From Pegea sp. RAD2-039 (Eukaryota; Chordata; Thaliacea; Salpida; Salpidae), in the NCBI GenBank assembly GCA_034620365.1, contig JAQGEQ010000162.1:403023-467022 (forward strand): DNA of 64,000 nt. Reading direction: 5' to 3'. Both the position numbers and the translations under genes were made by a program. How positions within the stretch are numbered: position 1 is the first letter of the stretch; every line of letters begins with the position of its first letter. The notes beneath the pieces were generated by a model. The model saw only the letters and a list, made by a program, of their open reading frames with translations. It did no database searches and was not told the origin of the DNA. This document shows positions 12,050 to 23,887 of the stretch, piece after piece.

Positions 12050-12255
12050 AAAAGACCCCTGTCGAAGCATCACAATGCAGAGAACTAACTGAGGAAATTT
12101 CGGAATCTAGCAAGCTAGACAGAACTATAGGGAATTATCATAAATCTGCAAGAATACTAGACAACCATACAGTGCACACAGCTTCTAACCTCATACCGTC
12201 CACCATCTCAAGCCTCCTAGCAAGTGGATTACAGGCGCACGCCACAACGCCCGGC
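12050..12255 (-). ncRNA. SRP RNA (7SL)-like element, copy 1
   Basis: Read on the minus strand from 12255, the first 50 bases strikingly resemble the start of animal 7SL RNA and Alu: GCCGGGCG, then GTGGCG, then GCCTGTAATCC, then an 8-base loop and GGAGGCT. The UGUAA turn recognised by SRP9/14 and the UCC/GGA stem of the Alu domain are kept, and a weaker match (GCTGT-GTGC) continues to about base 95. The frame then diverges. I see no SRP54-binding loop, and a TTTT run at 12053-12050 would end a Pol III transcript of 206 bases, shorter than the usual 300. It could be a 7SL-derived SINE, a divergent SRP RNA gene or a pseudogene. The opposite strand has a TATA-like box at 12041-12053. Confidence 0.5.
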
Positions 12256-13253
12256 GAAGGAAATTTATAAAGTTAATTTTTAAACATTGTTTTTGATGAT
12301 TATTTTTCTGCTTAAACATTATTTACCCAAATTCTTAGCCTATCTTTTAACAAAACAATTTTAAAAACAATTTTTATTCATAATTGTTTATTATTAAAAA
12401 TATTTAACTAAACTTGTTATTTTAAGTTAATTGAAGTCAAGCAACTATTATTAACCTTGTAAAGTTTTTTTAATTTTAAATTTTACCAAAAAAATCTTAA
12501 GCCTTTTTATCAACCTTTTAATATTTCAGCATTTAAGGTGCATTGGTAGATACAAGTTTAATTACTGAATTTGGCAACAATTTTTTAATTAAAATCTAAT
12601 TATATTTATCAAAAAGTTGATTTGCTCTGTTTTATCAAAGCTGATATTTTATGTAACTCTTGTTTATCAACTAATTTCACAATTTAGTTTATTTCACTAA
12701 ACAATCAATAATCACTTAACAATCTTTTGACCCAAAATTCGTTTAGTATTCCTTCTGTTTAACTTATTCACTATTACTTACTCAATACAGCAATTTTTGT
12801 AATTTATATTAAAAAGCTTGTTCTTTCTTTTACTAAAAATTTGATAATTAAGTTAATTTTATTTTTACTTATGAATATTATTTACAGTTTAAACTAAAAT
12901 TAAATTTAACCATTTCTTTCATTAGATGCATTTTTTTATGGAAATGTCACCTTAACTAGCTTCACTGAAAAATACTAGAGAGTACTTATTTTAAAGTAAA
13001 TTCTAATTTGATTCAATTATTTGTTTTATTTAGAATCTTCTCATTCATCTGATTCTACGATCATATACAACGAAAAAATCTATACAAGAAAAATAATTTC
13101 AATATCAATTACTAAAAATCATTCAACGTAACAGTCTTGATAAAGTGAAGTTGGTTTGCCTACATTTTAAATATGCCTTTTGTGTTAAATTAAATGTAAG
13201 ACTATTTTGTTGACTGAAAAGTTTACAAAAATAATTATAGCAACTTGATTCTA

Positions 13254-13643
13254 TTAATTAAAAAAATTTATTATTAAACAATTAGTATTTGTAATATTGT
13301 AGAAATATAATTTCACTAATTTTCTACCGTTTGCCTTTGATTGATCAGCCACATTGTTAACCTTGCATTTAAGAGCTTTCGTAGAAGTTTCAGCAGCTGG
13401 AGATACTTTAATAGGAGGCTTAGTAGAGTTCTTAGTTGTTTCTTCACAATCTTGGAATTTTTGTCGACTTTGGCTGAAACCTGTTCAAATAAATTTCAAT
13501 ATATTTTAATTTGCTAAATATCAATTTCCTTTTTTGTTACGTTTTTTAAAAAGTAAAAAGCAGTTTGAGCCCAACACCATCTCTTCCTGGCTAATCACCT
13601 TCTTGGCCAACAACCTTTCTTCCTGCTTCACAACATCTCCCAT
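13254..13643 (-). CDS. Two-exon small gene of block R2, copy 1 (109 residues, unrecognised)
   Basis: Exon 1 (13643-13541) starts ATG with MGDVVKQEERLLAKK and ends at a GTAACA donor. Exon 2 (13480-13254) begins after GAACAG and ends TAA. They join in phase 1 across a 60-base intron. The product is hydrophilic and charged: EETTKNSTKPP, then SPAAETSTKALK, then DQSKANGRKLVKL, with a hydrophobic Asn-rich tail. No known domain, signal peptide or membrane helix is visible. The copy at 58950-59339 has the same exon lengths and is also open; the copy at 24887-25260 has a 16-base deletion in exon 1. Exon 2 has no stop in any of the three copies. The 5' end may extend to further exons on its right. Confidence 0.55.
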
Positions 13644-14499
13644 TATGACTTAAAGGACACTTTTCAATCTCTCTTCAAATACAAACAAAATTTTATTCTA
13701 AGCTTATACTTATCAACCTCTAAACAATTTTCTTCATACAAACTATATTTTAAAATAGAAGAACAATGTAAGATATATTACAAAATATAAACTAACCAAA
13801 ATTCAAAACCTAATCATTCAAAATTAGTAATACTTGAAATAAAAGTGCTTTAAGTAATAAATATCAAATAACAAATTATGCAATTGAATGACTTATCAGA
13901 TACTAAAAAAGTGTTTGTAGCACTAAAGTTAATTTTTTTTTTCAATAAAGCTAATAGCCAATTTCAATTGATGTTATTAACACCTTACCAACAAAGTCTA
14001 ATACAAACTATGATCAAATGAAATTAATAATTAAAATAATTAATCTGATCCTAAAAGCATTCACACCAAGATACTATAGTGGCTTAGTTTTAAAAAGAAT
14101 TCTGCAAGATCAGTTAGATTAACATAATTACATAAGTTCTTCATCTACATTCAAAAATTCAAGTAAAAAGATAAAACTTTAATAACAATAGTTTGAAAAG
14201 AATGTAAAATGACTGCCTAAAGGCAAATGATATGATAATTTCATGTCTTAGAATTATAGCATTTTCTTATATTGCATAACAGTAATTTACATTCACCAAG
14301 AAAGTTTGCACAAATTTTAATTTAACTAAATAATTGCTAGTTTATATAGTTTTATGGCTATTAATCTACTTTAGATAAAATTGAAAGATTGCAGACAGGG
14401 ATAGAACATTTTTATTTTCAAGCCGTCTTCTTAAAAACTTAGTTTAATTTGCAAATTAAAGCATAATCTTTCTCTAATCATATTTCATTTTTTTAATTA

Positions 14500-16465
14500 A
14501 AATTTTAATTGTCTTCATTTTAAAAATATATGCGAGGAACTGGTTTTGTCATTTGTTTTAATACTTTTACTATTAAAATTACTCTTTTAAAACATCAAAC
14601 TGAAACACTAATGATTTTGAAAAAATTTGCGATAAATGACCGTGAAATATTTGTAAACTAAGATTTCAAATAGTTCTTAAAACTATCAAAAGATTCCACT
14701 ATCAACCAATTTCACATTTTGGTTAAGTGGCTCCTCTGCCTTCTAAGATTTATACACTTTAACATTTTGATCAGATAGGGAAGTGATTTAGAGTCAATGC
14801 TTTTCTTGACAATTTGAAGAGAGAACCATGAGACAGTTGTTATGTTTAGATACGCTAACAGTTGTATGCTAGTTGATCATGTGATCAGCTAATGTTGTGT
14901 TTATATTTGCAAGCTTTTTATCAGTGCCATAGTAAGCTGATGATTTCTATAGCGCCTCTACTGGTTACTAATGTTTTGGTCGCTATGCTTCGTTGCTTAC
15001 AAATGATTTCTGTATCACGTGTTACAGTTGTTTACAAAAACAGTTTCATATGTTGTGCCTGAAATAAACAAGTGTTTTACAAGATTTTATTGCAATCGAA
15101 GCAGCGTTTTCGGGTTGATGAAACATATGTTGTTGATAACGTCAGCAATTAAGTCACTATTAGAAAAAAGCTTAGAGAAGAGTTTTAGATCAACAATGTA
15201 CTGGGACTAGAAGCAACACTAATGGTATCACTAGTGGAGAGTGCTAGAACTTGTTGTAGAATGTTTTAAAAGTCTTCAGTTGTTTTAGAGATTTTAACTT
15301 CCAATTTTAATTCAGAAACTATTAAAAAAAATTTTAATGACTCATATAGAGGTTTAGAAATTAAGAAACTAAATCACAAAACATGAAACCATATCTGTTA
15401 CTTAAATAGAATACAGTTGCATAGTTTTAAACGTTTATGAAAATTTAGTTTTATATAAACCTAAATATTGTAGTTGAAGATTTACTTAAAATAATTGTCT
15501 TGTTTGTTTTGATTACGAATAACAGAAACAATTTAAAGGCCTTTGCGGCAGTTTATGTTTAAAAGAACTTGATCTATGAATAAGAAAGAAAGCAATTTAT
15601 TTTGTAGTAAGCAAATCAGTTAGCAATTACAGAAGAGTTTGATTAGAGAAAAAAATTGGAAATTTTGAACTTTTATACTTGCTTATTGTTCACTTCAGCA
15701 AAGCAATTGGCAAAAAGATAGCTTACAACAAAGAGTGGTGCTCCCGGTTTCATTTTAGGGAAATAAACGCTCAAAGCTCTCATACATCTCATCTTAAATA
15801 GTTCGTTAAAAACCTCAAAAAAAGATAAAATATCCTCACTATCCAAGTCTAATATACCAATCTTACAAGCAATTTGATTATTTTAACAAGTAGCACCGAC
15901 TTGAAGATTTTGCATGATAATAACATCTAGTATCTATCCACCGACTTGGAATCCAAAGTAAGACTCTCTCGTATGGCTTACAAGCAACAAATACAAAAAC
16001 ATGTTTAAAGTTAGTTGATAAAAGCTTTGAAAACTTATCAAAGATGATCTTACAAATATTTGAAAGACTAAAGATAATTATTTCAAAAGCTTCATCTCAC
16101 CAACAAGACTTTATGAAACGACCTCACGAGAAACGCTGACAAAATAATTAAAAAACACAAAATTCATTATAATATGATTTTATTAAACTTTTACGTCAAT
16201 ACAGAAGAAGTGAAACAGAAAATCGAGTTGAGAATAAAGTTGTCTTATAATTAAGATAAAAACTTTGCAATTAGTCTTTGCTTTCTCGTTTTTGTTATCA
16301 AAGTCATCTTTGTAGATTTACAAAACATTGTTGCACCTAAAAATTAGAGATGACATCAACATACTTTTGATTCTACAAATCTTGTTTTATAAAAGATACA
16401 CAAAAGTTGTAAAAAAATATTTTTGATAAACAATAATCTGTAAAACCTTAGACTACTTCTACATC
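14500..16465. repeat. Duplicated block R1, copy 2
   Basis: Collinear with 1-1725 and preceded by about 250 bases also found before the other R1 copies. It joins R2 directly, as at 26150, so R2-R1 is an ancestral junction. Confidence 0.85.
15727..15861 (-). CDS. Candidate 45-codon exon, R1 copy 2
   Basis: Same exon as 987-1121: 135 bases, phase 0 to 0, acceptor AG and donor GTAAGC intact, open throughout. Residues differ at several positions (for example ILDLDSED and FFEVFNELFKMRCMR), yet the end KMKPGAPLFV is unchanged. Unrecognised family. Confidence 0.5.
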
Positions 16466-18349
16466 ATTGCTTATTGAATAATTACATAAATAAAAATTTG
16501 TCTTGTTCTTACTTATTTAATACAAAGAAAATATCATAAATAAAATATTATAAATAAAACAAAAAGTTAAAAAAGAAAAGTTCGACAAGTTCAGATATAT
16601 TCATCAACTCCAGTATTGTGGAAAAAGTAGCTTCAAAATCTCTCAGAAATTCTCTGAAAAATATTCTCAGATGTAGAAAACGATTTTATTGATTTTGAAA
16701 AAAAAAATCTTCATCTGATTAATGATGATGTTAAAAACTAAGACTAATAATCTTAAATTTAGAACTCACTGGTGAAACACCATAAGAATCATCCAAAGAT
16801 AAATTTACTTCAAGAGCTTTTTATCAATGCGTTTTATTCTAAAACTTTCATCTGTAAACAAAATATTAATGATTAATATAATTAAAATAATATTAAATAA
16901 TTCTTACATTAGAAAATTATTCTATCAAAACAACAGCTAATAATCTGAATTTATCCTCGAATCAAAATAAAGTAATAAAACTTGAAGTAACAAAAGCATT
17001 GGGAGAAATTTTGTTTTATTTATACCATTAAAATTGGGAACTTGTTTCACAGATTCTTTACCTTTATCAACTCCACTTTTGTCAAAGACAAACTCGCCAT
17101 CTAAATCAATCAACAATTTTATTGATATTTGATCTAATATTGAATAAAAGATTGAAAAAAAAAGTACTTATCCTAAAATAAATAAAAAATTATATTATAA
17201 TAATAATTGCTAAATTTGTTTAAATTTTTTTACCCTTTTCTAAGAAAAGACAAAATTAGACTTTTGAACATTATGTGTTTAGTTTTTAGAAAATAAGTTT
17301 AAAAATCATTAAATCAAATTTAATTATTAACATTTGAAACGGGCATAATATATATTATATATTAAAATATAAAAATCCATTAATATTACATAAACAAAAG
17401 ATATTTATTTAAAATAATAGTTTTATGAAAAAAATTAGGAAAAAATGTCTAAATAAAAAACTTTTTTAAATATAAAAATGGTTTAAAACTAAACAACAAA
17501 TAGATAGAAAGTTGATAACAAATCTCTCTAAAACTACAATTCATGAGATTGTTTATTCAAAAATTCTATGCTCGACATTAAAAAGTTACTGCTAAAAAAC
17601 ATTTACAAAATTTCATTTTTTTAAAACTATTTTATACAAAGCAGCAAATGACTGAAAAATCAATCTTTAATTAGTTTTAATTTATATATATTTGTCTGTT
17701 TAATGCAATCTAGTAACATAAGTTTTATATATAACTAATACCGAAAGTTTAAATAACATAATTGTTACGTTTCTTATGACATAATCATTATTATGAAATA
17801 ATAAAGATTTGGGTTTTTGAATTATCTTACTTTTATGACCTGTAAAAAAACTGTTTCATAACATCAAAAGTAAAAACTTCATTATTTTGACAAAATCTGC
17901 GCTAAATAATTAAAATGTATTATCAAAACTAAATCAATATAAACTAAGACATTTAATCCCTCTAAGACATTGAGCACTTAAAATTATCAAGGGAGACCAT
18001 CATTACTTAAATCACTATGTTGTTTAAATGGTTTGCCTATTTTCCCAGTTATTTTTAATAAAGCATTTGTGATTCAATACCAAAGCTACAAACCGTTTAT
18101 GTAAGAAGTTTGAACGTGTGTTTATGTTTTGACTATTCGTGAAATTGTAAAACATTTTTTTGAATAAATTTAAACAAAAATATAAAAAAACCTAAAGTTT
18201 TTTGCCTGGAACAAATTTATAAAATATATTAAATGGTTTAAAATTACTATTTGATCTTAAATTATATTTTAAGTTTGTATATAAATATTTTGTAGTTTGT
18301 ATTTATATGTATACCAAATAGTTAAAGTTGTTTGTATTAAGTTTGACAT
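16466..18349. repeat. Mosaic of R4-derived fragment, AT-rich filler and a zinc-finger-upstream fragment
   Basis: 16575-16850 matches the R4 tail (30030-30440 and 55900-56280) in degraded form. The middle is very AT-rich with no coding sign. 18250-18345 matches two separate pieces of the DNA upstream of the zinc-finger gene (about 2059-2080 and 2298-2372) fused together. Confidence 0.6.
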
Positions 18350-20200
18350 ATAAAGATAATAATAAGATAAAATAGACATTTTATCAATAATAACTGTGCT
18401 TCAAGTTTTCTTGAAGTTTCTTAAGTATTTATGTGAATGACGTAAAATTATTCTATATAAATACAACCCTTAGAAAAATTAATGGTTCTTGCCAAACACT
18501 CTGGTGGTAAAACAGTTAATCTTCAATCTTTATTAGAATATGTTAATTTCTGACTTAATTAACAGCTAGGTACAAATTTAAAATTTCTACCTCTCGACAA
18601 ATAAACTTTCAACATTTAATTCAACGAATTTTTAATTAGACAAATAAAAATTTCTCATTATCAATTCGTTAAAGACTTGATCATCTTTATCTCTCACTTA
18701 AGTTATTTACTGATAATTGGTTCATCTAGTTTATAAAAAATTCACAAATCTTTTAAGAGCAGAGAGATATGGATACTCCCTTATAAGTTCTTCACTTTAA
18801 AAAAGCTCTTTTAAATCTTCAATCCGTTCTAAGATCATTTATCAGGAAGACTCCACTTAAAGAAAAGAATTGATTATTAGAAATAAATTTTTGATCAATT
18901 TTTTCATAAATGCTAAAAACGTATTTTTATGGTGACTTTGGTAGTTGACCTTTCTTACCAAGAATTAAAATGAATTTAAATTTTTTTTTAGACGTCCATC
19001 TATTTTGTAGAAGTTAGATTTTTTCTTATGCTTTATTGTTCATTAACATTTATATTCAGATAACATCTGTAAAACATACTAACCATTCTAATAATATTTG
19101 AAGCTGAATTTTTTGTACGAGTCGTCTTTCTGAAGAAAAGAAAAATAAATTGGTCATTAATATTTTACTTATTTTATAAATCTCTTGTGGTACCCACAAA
19201 CGCAAAACTTTATATGGTTAATAAATACAGTAAGGAGACTGTCTCCATCAGATATTACTTTGGTAAATTTTAATCTTTGGAACCGTCGAAATGGCGGTGT
19301 ACAAAAAAAATAAAACTAGAAGCTCACTTAAAAGTAAATAAGTGTAAAGCTGAATGTCTTTTAAACGAGCTGGCTAAATATTCTACGTGTTTCTTCTGCT
19401 GTCTTACAATTATAAAAGAACTTAATAAAAATTCCATAAAATTGTAGCTGTTTATGAAATATTTTTTCATATCATGAAATTATATACTCATTATATTATT
19501 CTTTTGCAATTTAACTTCTTTGAGGATGAGAAAATGAAGATGACTTCCTGATGAAGTCATTGTCAGTGTTTGCATCATTATTTTTAAAATCATGGTTACA
19601 AGTCACCGAAAAATTGTTTTGTTGACTTCAAACAATCAAAAGACAATGATGACGTCACAACCAATGTCAACGACGTCATCTTCTTATATTCGTTTAGAAA
19701 AAGTTGTTCGCTCAATTTAAGCTAAAGTAAATTATATACATTTCATAATCAAGCTTTTTCTAGCGCATACTTTTAACTTCTAAAATTAAGTTTTATTGAT
19801 TTGTACTTATGAGCCAAAGATACAAATTAAACTGAATTGAAAGATAACTCAAGAATTCATTAATTGTAGTTTTATTATTACATTTAGATTTAGCAAAAAC
19901 TCATAAAAGCTTAGACGAATTTCACAAGATATACACAGAAGATACTAAATGAAATTAATTAAATGAGCTTCTATTACTTTAGCTTTGATTACATAAAATT
20001 TTGTTCATAAATTTCCTTCTTTCACTGATAACTATTACATAATTTCTAATATAGAGTAAACACTAAATTTAATTCAATTATATGTTTTATTTAAATAATT
20101 TTCTCATTCATCTGATTATATCTAATTATACGATTGTATAAAAAGAGATATCTATACAAAAATTCAGTTCAACATCAATTAATAAAATATTCAATATATA
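18350..20200. repeat. Duplicated block R3, copy 1
   Basis: Collinear with 53700-55600; its right part also recurs at 28150-28330 and 39178-39540. On the minus strand short coding-like stretches occur in both full copies, such as EYPYLSALKRFVNFL near 18740-18785, but each is separated from its upstream part (MILERIEDLKELF) by an in-frame TAA in both copies, so no gene model is offered. An inverted repeat of CRE-like arms lies at 19648-19680. Confidence 0.8.
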
Positions 20201-22290
20201 CCAAACATAAAACCTCATTTGCTATTCTAATGTACTCGAATTTTTTTGGTCAAGCATTAGTTAATACATCTTGTCAAAAAAATGCGTTTGTCCCAACTTT
20301 TCTGTAAGGACACTTTCAGTAGTAGTGTATCAAAGTAGAATGTAAGACGTAAAATAAAAAGTTAGTATATGCAAATGAATGGCTGAAAATAAAAATGACA
20401 AGATGAATGTTATAATGATGGAACCATCGATTATGGCAGACAAATTTGTGAATAAATAAGCTATTGCAACAAACGCACATCTGGCTGCAATGTGATTGAG
20501 ATTTGATTAGCGTGGAACTATTATTTATCTTGCTGTTTTCTTGCTTCATCTACATAATCGGTTTGTTTTGGTTCATGAAAGATGTTGATAAATATCTTCA
20601 AACTTCATGTTCTTCTGCAAGTTAAAAAAACTGTTTGTTAAACTGTTTGTAAACAAATTTTTGTTTTTGTAATCAAAATTTGATACGTGTTTATAATTAT
20701 TTTGATGTTTTGTAAAAAAATAAAAATATTTTCTTTAATCTAAAGATAAAAATTCAGATTATTTAAAAATTATAAAACAATTTCTGGATTTTGTGTTTTT
20801 AAAACTGAAATAAGTGAAATCAGGAAAAATTTTATTGGTCACTTAAAGCTGTTTTCTCATTTGGTAAAATCAATAATAGAAAACAAAAAAACGTTTGATG
20901 AAAAAACGTTTATTATTGGATCATAAATTTGTACAATTATTACAAAAATCATTTTATAAAAGTTTCTAGGAGACTTAAATCAAAAAGCTTTTATTTATTT
21001 CAAGTTGAATTATTTATATTTACTTCTAACAAAAAAACTTTGCAACAACAAAGTAGCAACATGAAAGTAGTGACTTTGAAGTCAAATTATTTAGCATCCA
21101 ATTGCAATTCTTCGTTAATATTAGATGTTTGCTTGAGTCTTTCAAGATAAGATTATAAGAGGACTGCATCAAAACAACAAATATTTTAGTGAAAATCATT
21201 GAAACCTGAATAAACTACAGCAACTAATAAACGTTTAGATTTTCTCCTGTTACATTCAGACATTCTCATCAGCTGACATTTGTCTAAATAGTCCACAGAT
21301 CCTTCATCATCTACCTGAAAAGTAAGATCAAGTCTTAACCAACATATCGATTAATCTTTAATTTACAAATTATCTGATAATTACCAGATTTTTTAGAAAG
21401 ATCTCTTTGTTTAAAGCTTTATATTGTACCATAATCATTAAGTTTGCTTCAAATCTTAGAAAAAGATTCGTAGATAGCAGAATTCTGCTGAAATCTATAT
21501 ATACAGAGAAAACCAACAAATAATGTAAATGATTTAAATTCGAAATAACCTGAACAAACAACAGCAACTGAAATCTGATTTTATTATTTTGTATTTAGAC
21601 ATTCTCATCAGCCGAGATTTGTCAATCGATCAGATCATCCACCATTAATTACAAAAGTTTTATATTTTACCAACAAATCCACTAATTTTAAATTTACAAG
21701 TTTTGTTTTAAGATAATCAGTTGTGAAACTCAAAACTTTTATCAAAATTTAAATATGTAGCTGATGATATAAATAGTTAAAAATGAGATTCAGTTTTTGC
21801 TAAGAGTTGTTTATTATTTGAAACTGACCAGCAAAGCCGAAGATTAGGAAAAAAATTTGTTTTCTTCGATTCTCTATCCAATATCTCATCAAAGTAAGAG
21901 TAAGTAGTTGTACTCTCATGTGACCTACAAAACTAAAATTGTTGGATTCTGTGAAGAAAATCAATCATTAAAGTAAATCACAAGATAGCGCTATAGTAAC
22001 AATTTACCTGACATTTAAAAAATGTCCTTTTAAACCATCAAAAGTTGAAACATTTTCAACAAGTTCAGATATCTTCATCAACTCTAGTAGTGTGGAAGAA
22101 GTAGCTTCAAAATCTCTCAGAAATTTGATTGATTCTAAATCTAATGGAAAATAAAAGATAAAATAAGTTGATCATCTCCAAAAGATTAGTTATCAGTTAT
22201 AGCTTTACAGTTATACCATCATGAAAAATATTTTCTGCTTAAGAAACAACTCAAAGAAGTTATTTAAATTTGACAAAATGGTGAGGAGGA
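20200..22290. repeat. Duplicated block R4, copy 1
   Basis: Matches 28330-30480 and, in part, 33440-34110, 39540-40255, 55770-57000 and 60340-61540. It carries the minus-strand exon array described under 20573-22140. Confidence 0.85.
20573..22140 (-). CDS. Minus-strand array of repeat exons, unrecognised protein family (R4 copy 1)
   Basis: Read right to left, the exons are 22140-22008 (LRDFEATSSTLLELMKISEL), 21924-21829 (SHESTTTYSYFDEILDRES), 21494-21385 (STNLFLRFEANLMIMVQY), 21314-21206 (LDKCQLMRMSECNRRK), 21138 to about 21075 (DSSKHLILTKN) and a terminal exon 20614-20573 ending in TGA. Splice sites are GT-AG and several neighbours fit: 22008 to 21924 in phase 2, 21385 to 21314 in phase 0, 21206 to 21138 in phase 1. 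Two exon types alternate. One begins with an acidic DDE run and contains LMRMS; the other contains SS-x-x-L-I-x-TN. One exon of the first type near 21640-21552 has lost 2 bases and its acceptor. I do not recognise the domain; the array looks like exon-encoded helical repeats. Whether this copy makes a full protein is doubtful. Confidence 0.5.
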
Positions 22291-22966
22291 ATAGTGAGAT
22301 ATTTTCTTAGTTTCTTCATCTTATAATAAAATATTAAATCTAAAAACAAATTTTAATGGCAGTGGAAGATTATGAAGAATCTATTATTTATTATTTTCTT
22401 AAAGAAAAAACGGTTTGTTGGATATCTGTAATTGATATTTATCAGATATTAATTTTCTTCGAATATTATATCTGTATTTGAAGAAACAACTGATTGTTGG
22501 ATGTCGGTATTTGATTGAGAAAAATATTAATTTTCATCAAGGATTTAAATCAGTTAACTTTAGATGGCCTTTTAAAGTTTAAATTAGACGAAAATTAATA
22601 TTTCTATTTGATAATATCTAAGTTGTTGGATCAACTCTTCTCTAGGTAGTTTTTAGTTAATTGTTTTTTGAACATGTTGATGCTTCAGTATTCTGGACTA
22701 TATTGGAAAACCTACCTTTCTTCAAGTATAAAGTTCCACAGGATAAAACATCACTGTGAATCTTCATCATGTGATTTCTCAAATTATATTCAAAATTTTT
22801 GATTCAAATATTATTTGTTTTTTTAAATCTAAGATTAGTTTGAGCTTTTTGTTTTTACAAGTTATTCGTAAATAATTTTGGCAAACTTTCAAATTGATGT
22901 TGCGCAATGAATGCACCTACTTGTTTATTGATTTATTTGATGTATTCTTACATCATTAGTCGAAAA
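22290..22966. repeat. R2 left extension, copy 2
   Basis: Shared with 37285-37890 but absent before the first R2 copy, so R2 was longer or has been truncated at 11296. No coding exon seen. Confidence 0.75.
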
Positions 22967-23681
22967 AATTCTTTTCAAACTTCTCTATCTTCTATCTGGA
23001 AAAGTTTTGTACATTTTACAATTTTTGATTTCATCTCAGAAGTTGTGTTTTGTAACTCACACTTGTTCATTGAGAATGCATAAAAGAAAGATCAAAATTT
23101 TTGTTTGAATAACTTTAATATAAATTATTTTCATTAATAATCTGTCATTCTTTTAACTAGATGATTATAGTTTCTTTTTACATATTTCCATCATCATCAA
23201 TTAATTTCCAAACACATTCAACTTGATTGTATTGCTCTTAATATTGATTCTTTAGGTTAATTGTTTAATGCAGTCTATTTGCTCAAAAAGTTTGCTTCTC
23301 TAAATAGATCTTTGAATTCCTTGTTTTACAATTCCTTGTTCACTATAAAATTCTCTATTTAATTTGTAACACTGATTTTGTCAAAAAGCATAAATTAAAT
23401 TTTTGTCATATTCGGATAATTATGGAAAACTTGTTACATTTTTTAAACTAACAGAAATCGACCCTGAAAATATTTATTTATCTTTTCAAAATGGAAAATT
23501 GCTTTTTGGATTGCTTTCTTGTATTTTTTCAAAAGTCTGAAATTACAAAGGTAACAAATATATGCAATATTAAATTGATAATTTTTAAATAAATTATTTA
23601 AAAATTGAAAAATAAATGGATCCAATCTTATTGGTAATGCTGTGACACTTGTTTAGATGTACTGATGGGGATATAGAATAT

Positions 23682-23887
23682 AAAAGACCCCTGTCGAAGC
23701 ATCACAATGCAGAGAACTAACTGAGGATATTTGAGAATTTAGCAAGCTAGATAGAACTATAGAGAATTATCATAAGGCTGCAAGAATACTCGACAACCAT
23801 ACAGTGCACACAGCTTCTAACCTCATACCGTCCACCATCTCAAGCCTCCTAGCAACTGGATTACAAGCGCACGCCACAACGCCCGGC
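23682..23887 (-). ncRNA. SRP RNA (7SL)-like element, copy 2
   Basis: Starts GCCGGGCG at 23887 and reaches TTTT at 23685-23682, so its length matches copy 1 exactly (206 bases). The conserved turn reads CTTGTAATCC here because of one C-to-T change. It lies 11632 bases from copy 1, inside the duplicated R2 block, so it was copied with its flanks and did not insert independently. Confidence 0.45.

Larger units (their letters stand above)
11296..14500. repeat. Duplicated block R2, copy 1
   Basis: Matches 22967-26150 throughout, 37890-39178 (left part) and 58025-59387 (right part). It contains the SRP-RNA-like element (12050-12255, minus) and the two-exon minus-strand gene (13254-13643). A segment with AATAAA on the minus strand near 13030 also resembles a segment of R3 near 20095, suggesting older common ancestry of parts of R2 and R3. 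Confidence 0.85.

Noticed and set aside
12012-12236. LTR reading of the SRP-RNA-like region on the plus strand (TGTGAC start, TATA box, GGATTACA end)
   Set aside because: No matching second LTR, no internal coding region, no target-site duplication, and the putative primer-binding site does not look like a tRNA 3' end; the 7SL similarity explains the GC-rich part better.
18660-18840. Minus-strand peptide MILERIEDLKELF plus EYPYLSALKRF in R3
   Set aside because: Coding-like in both copies, but an in-frame TAA separates the halves in each, and no splice sites remove it; kept only as a note under R3.
20316-20549. Hydrophobic minus-strand frames (one reading RCAFVAIAYLF with two membrane-like stretches)
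   Set aside because: They lie just after the conserved terminal exon and its stop, so they are more likely 3' untranslated sequence of T-rich composition, although the frame is open in three copies.
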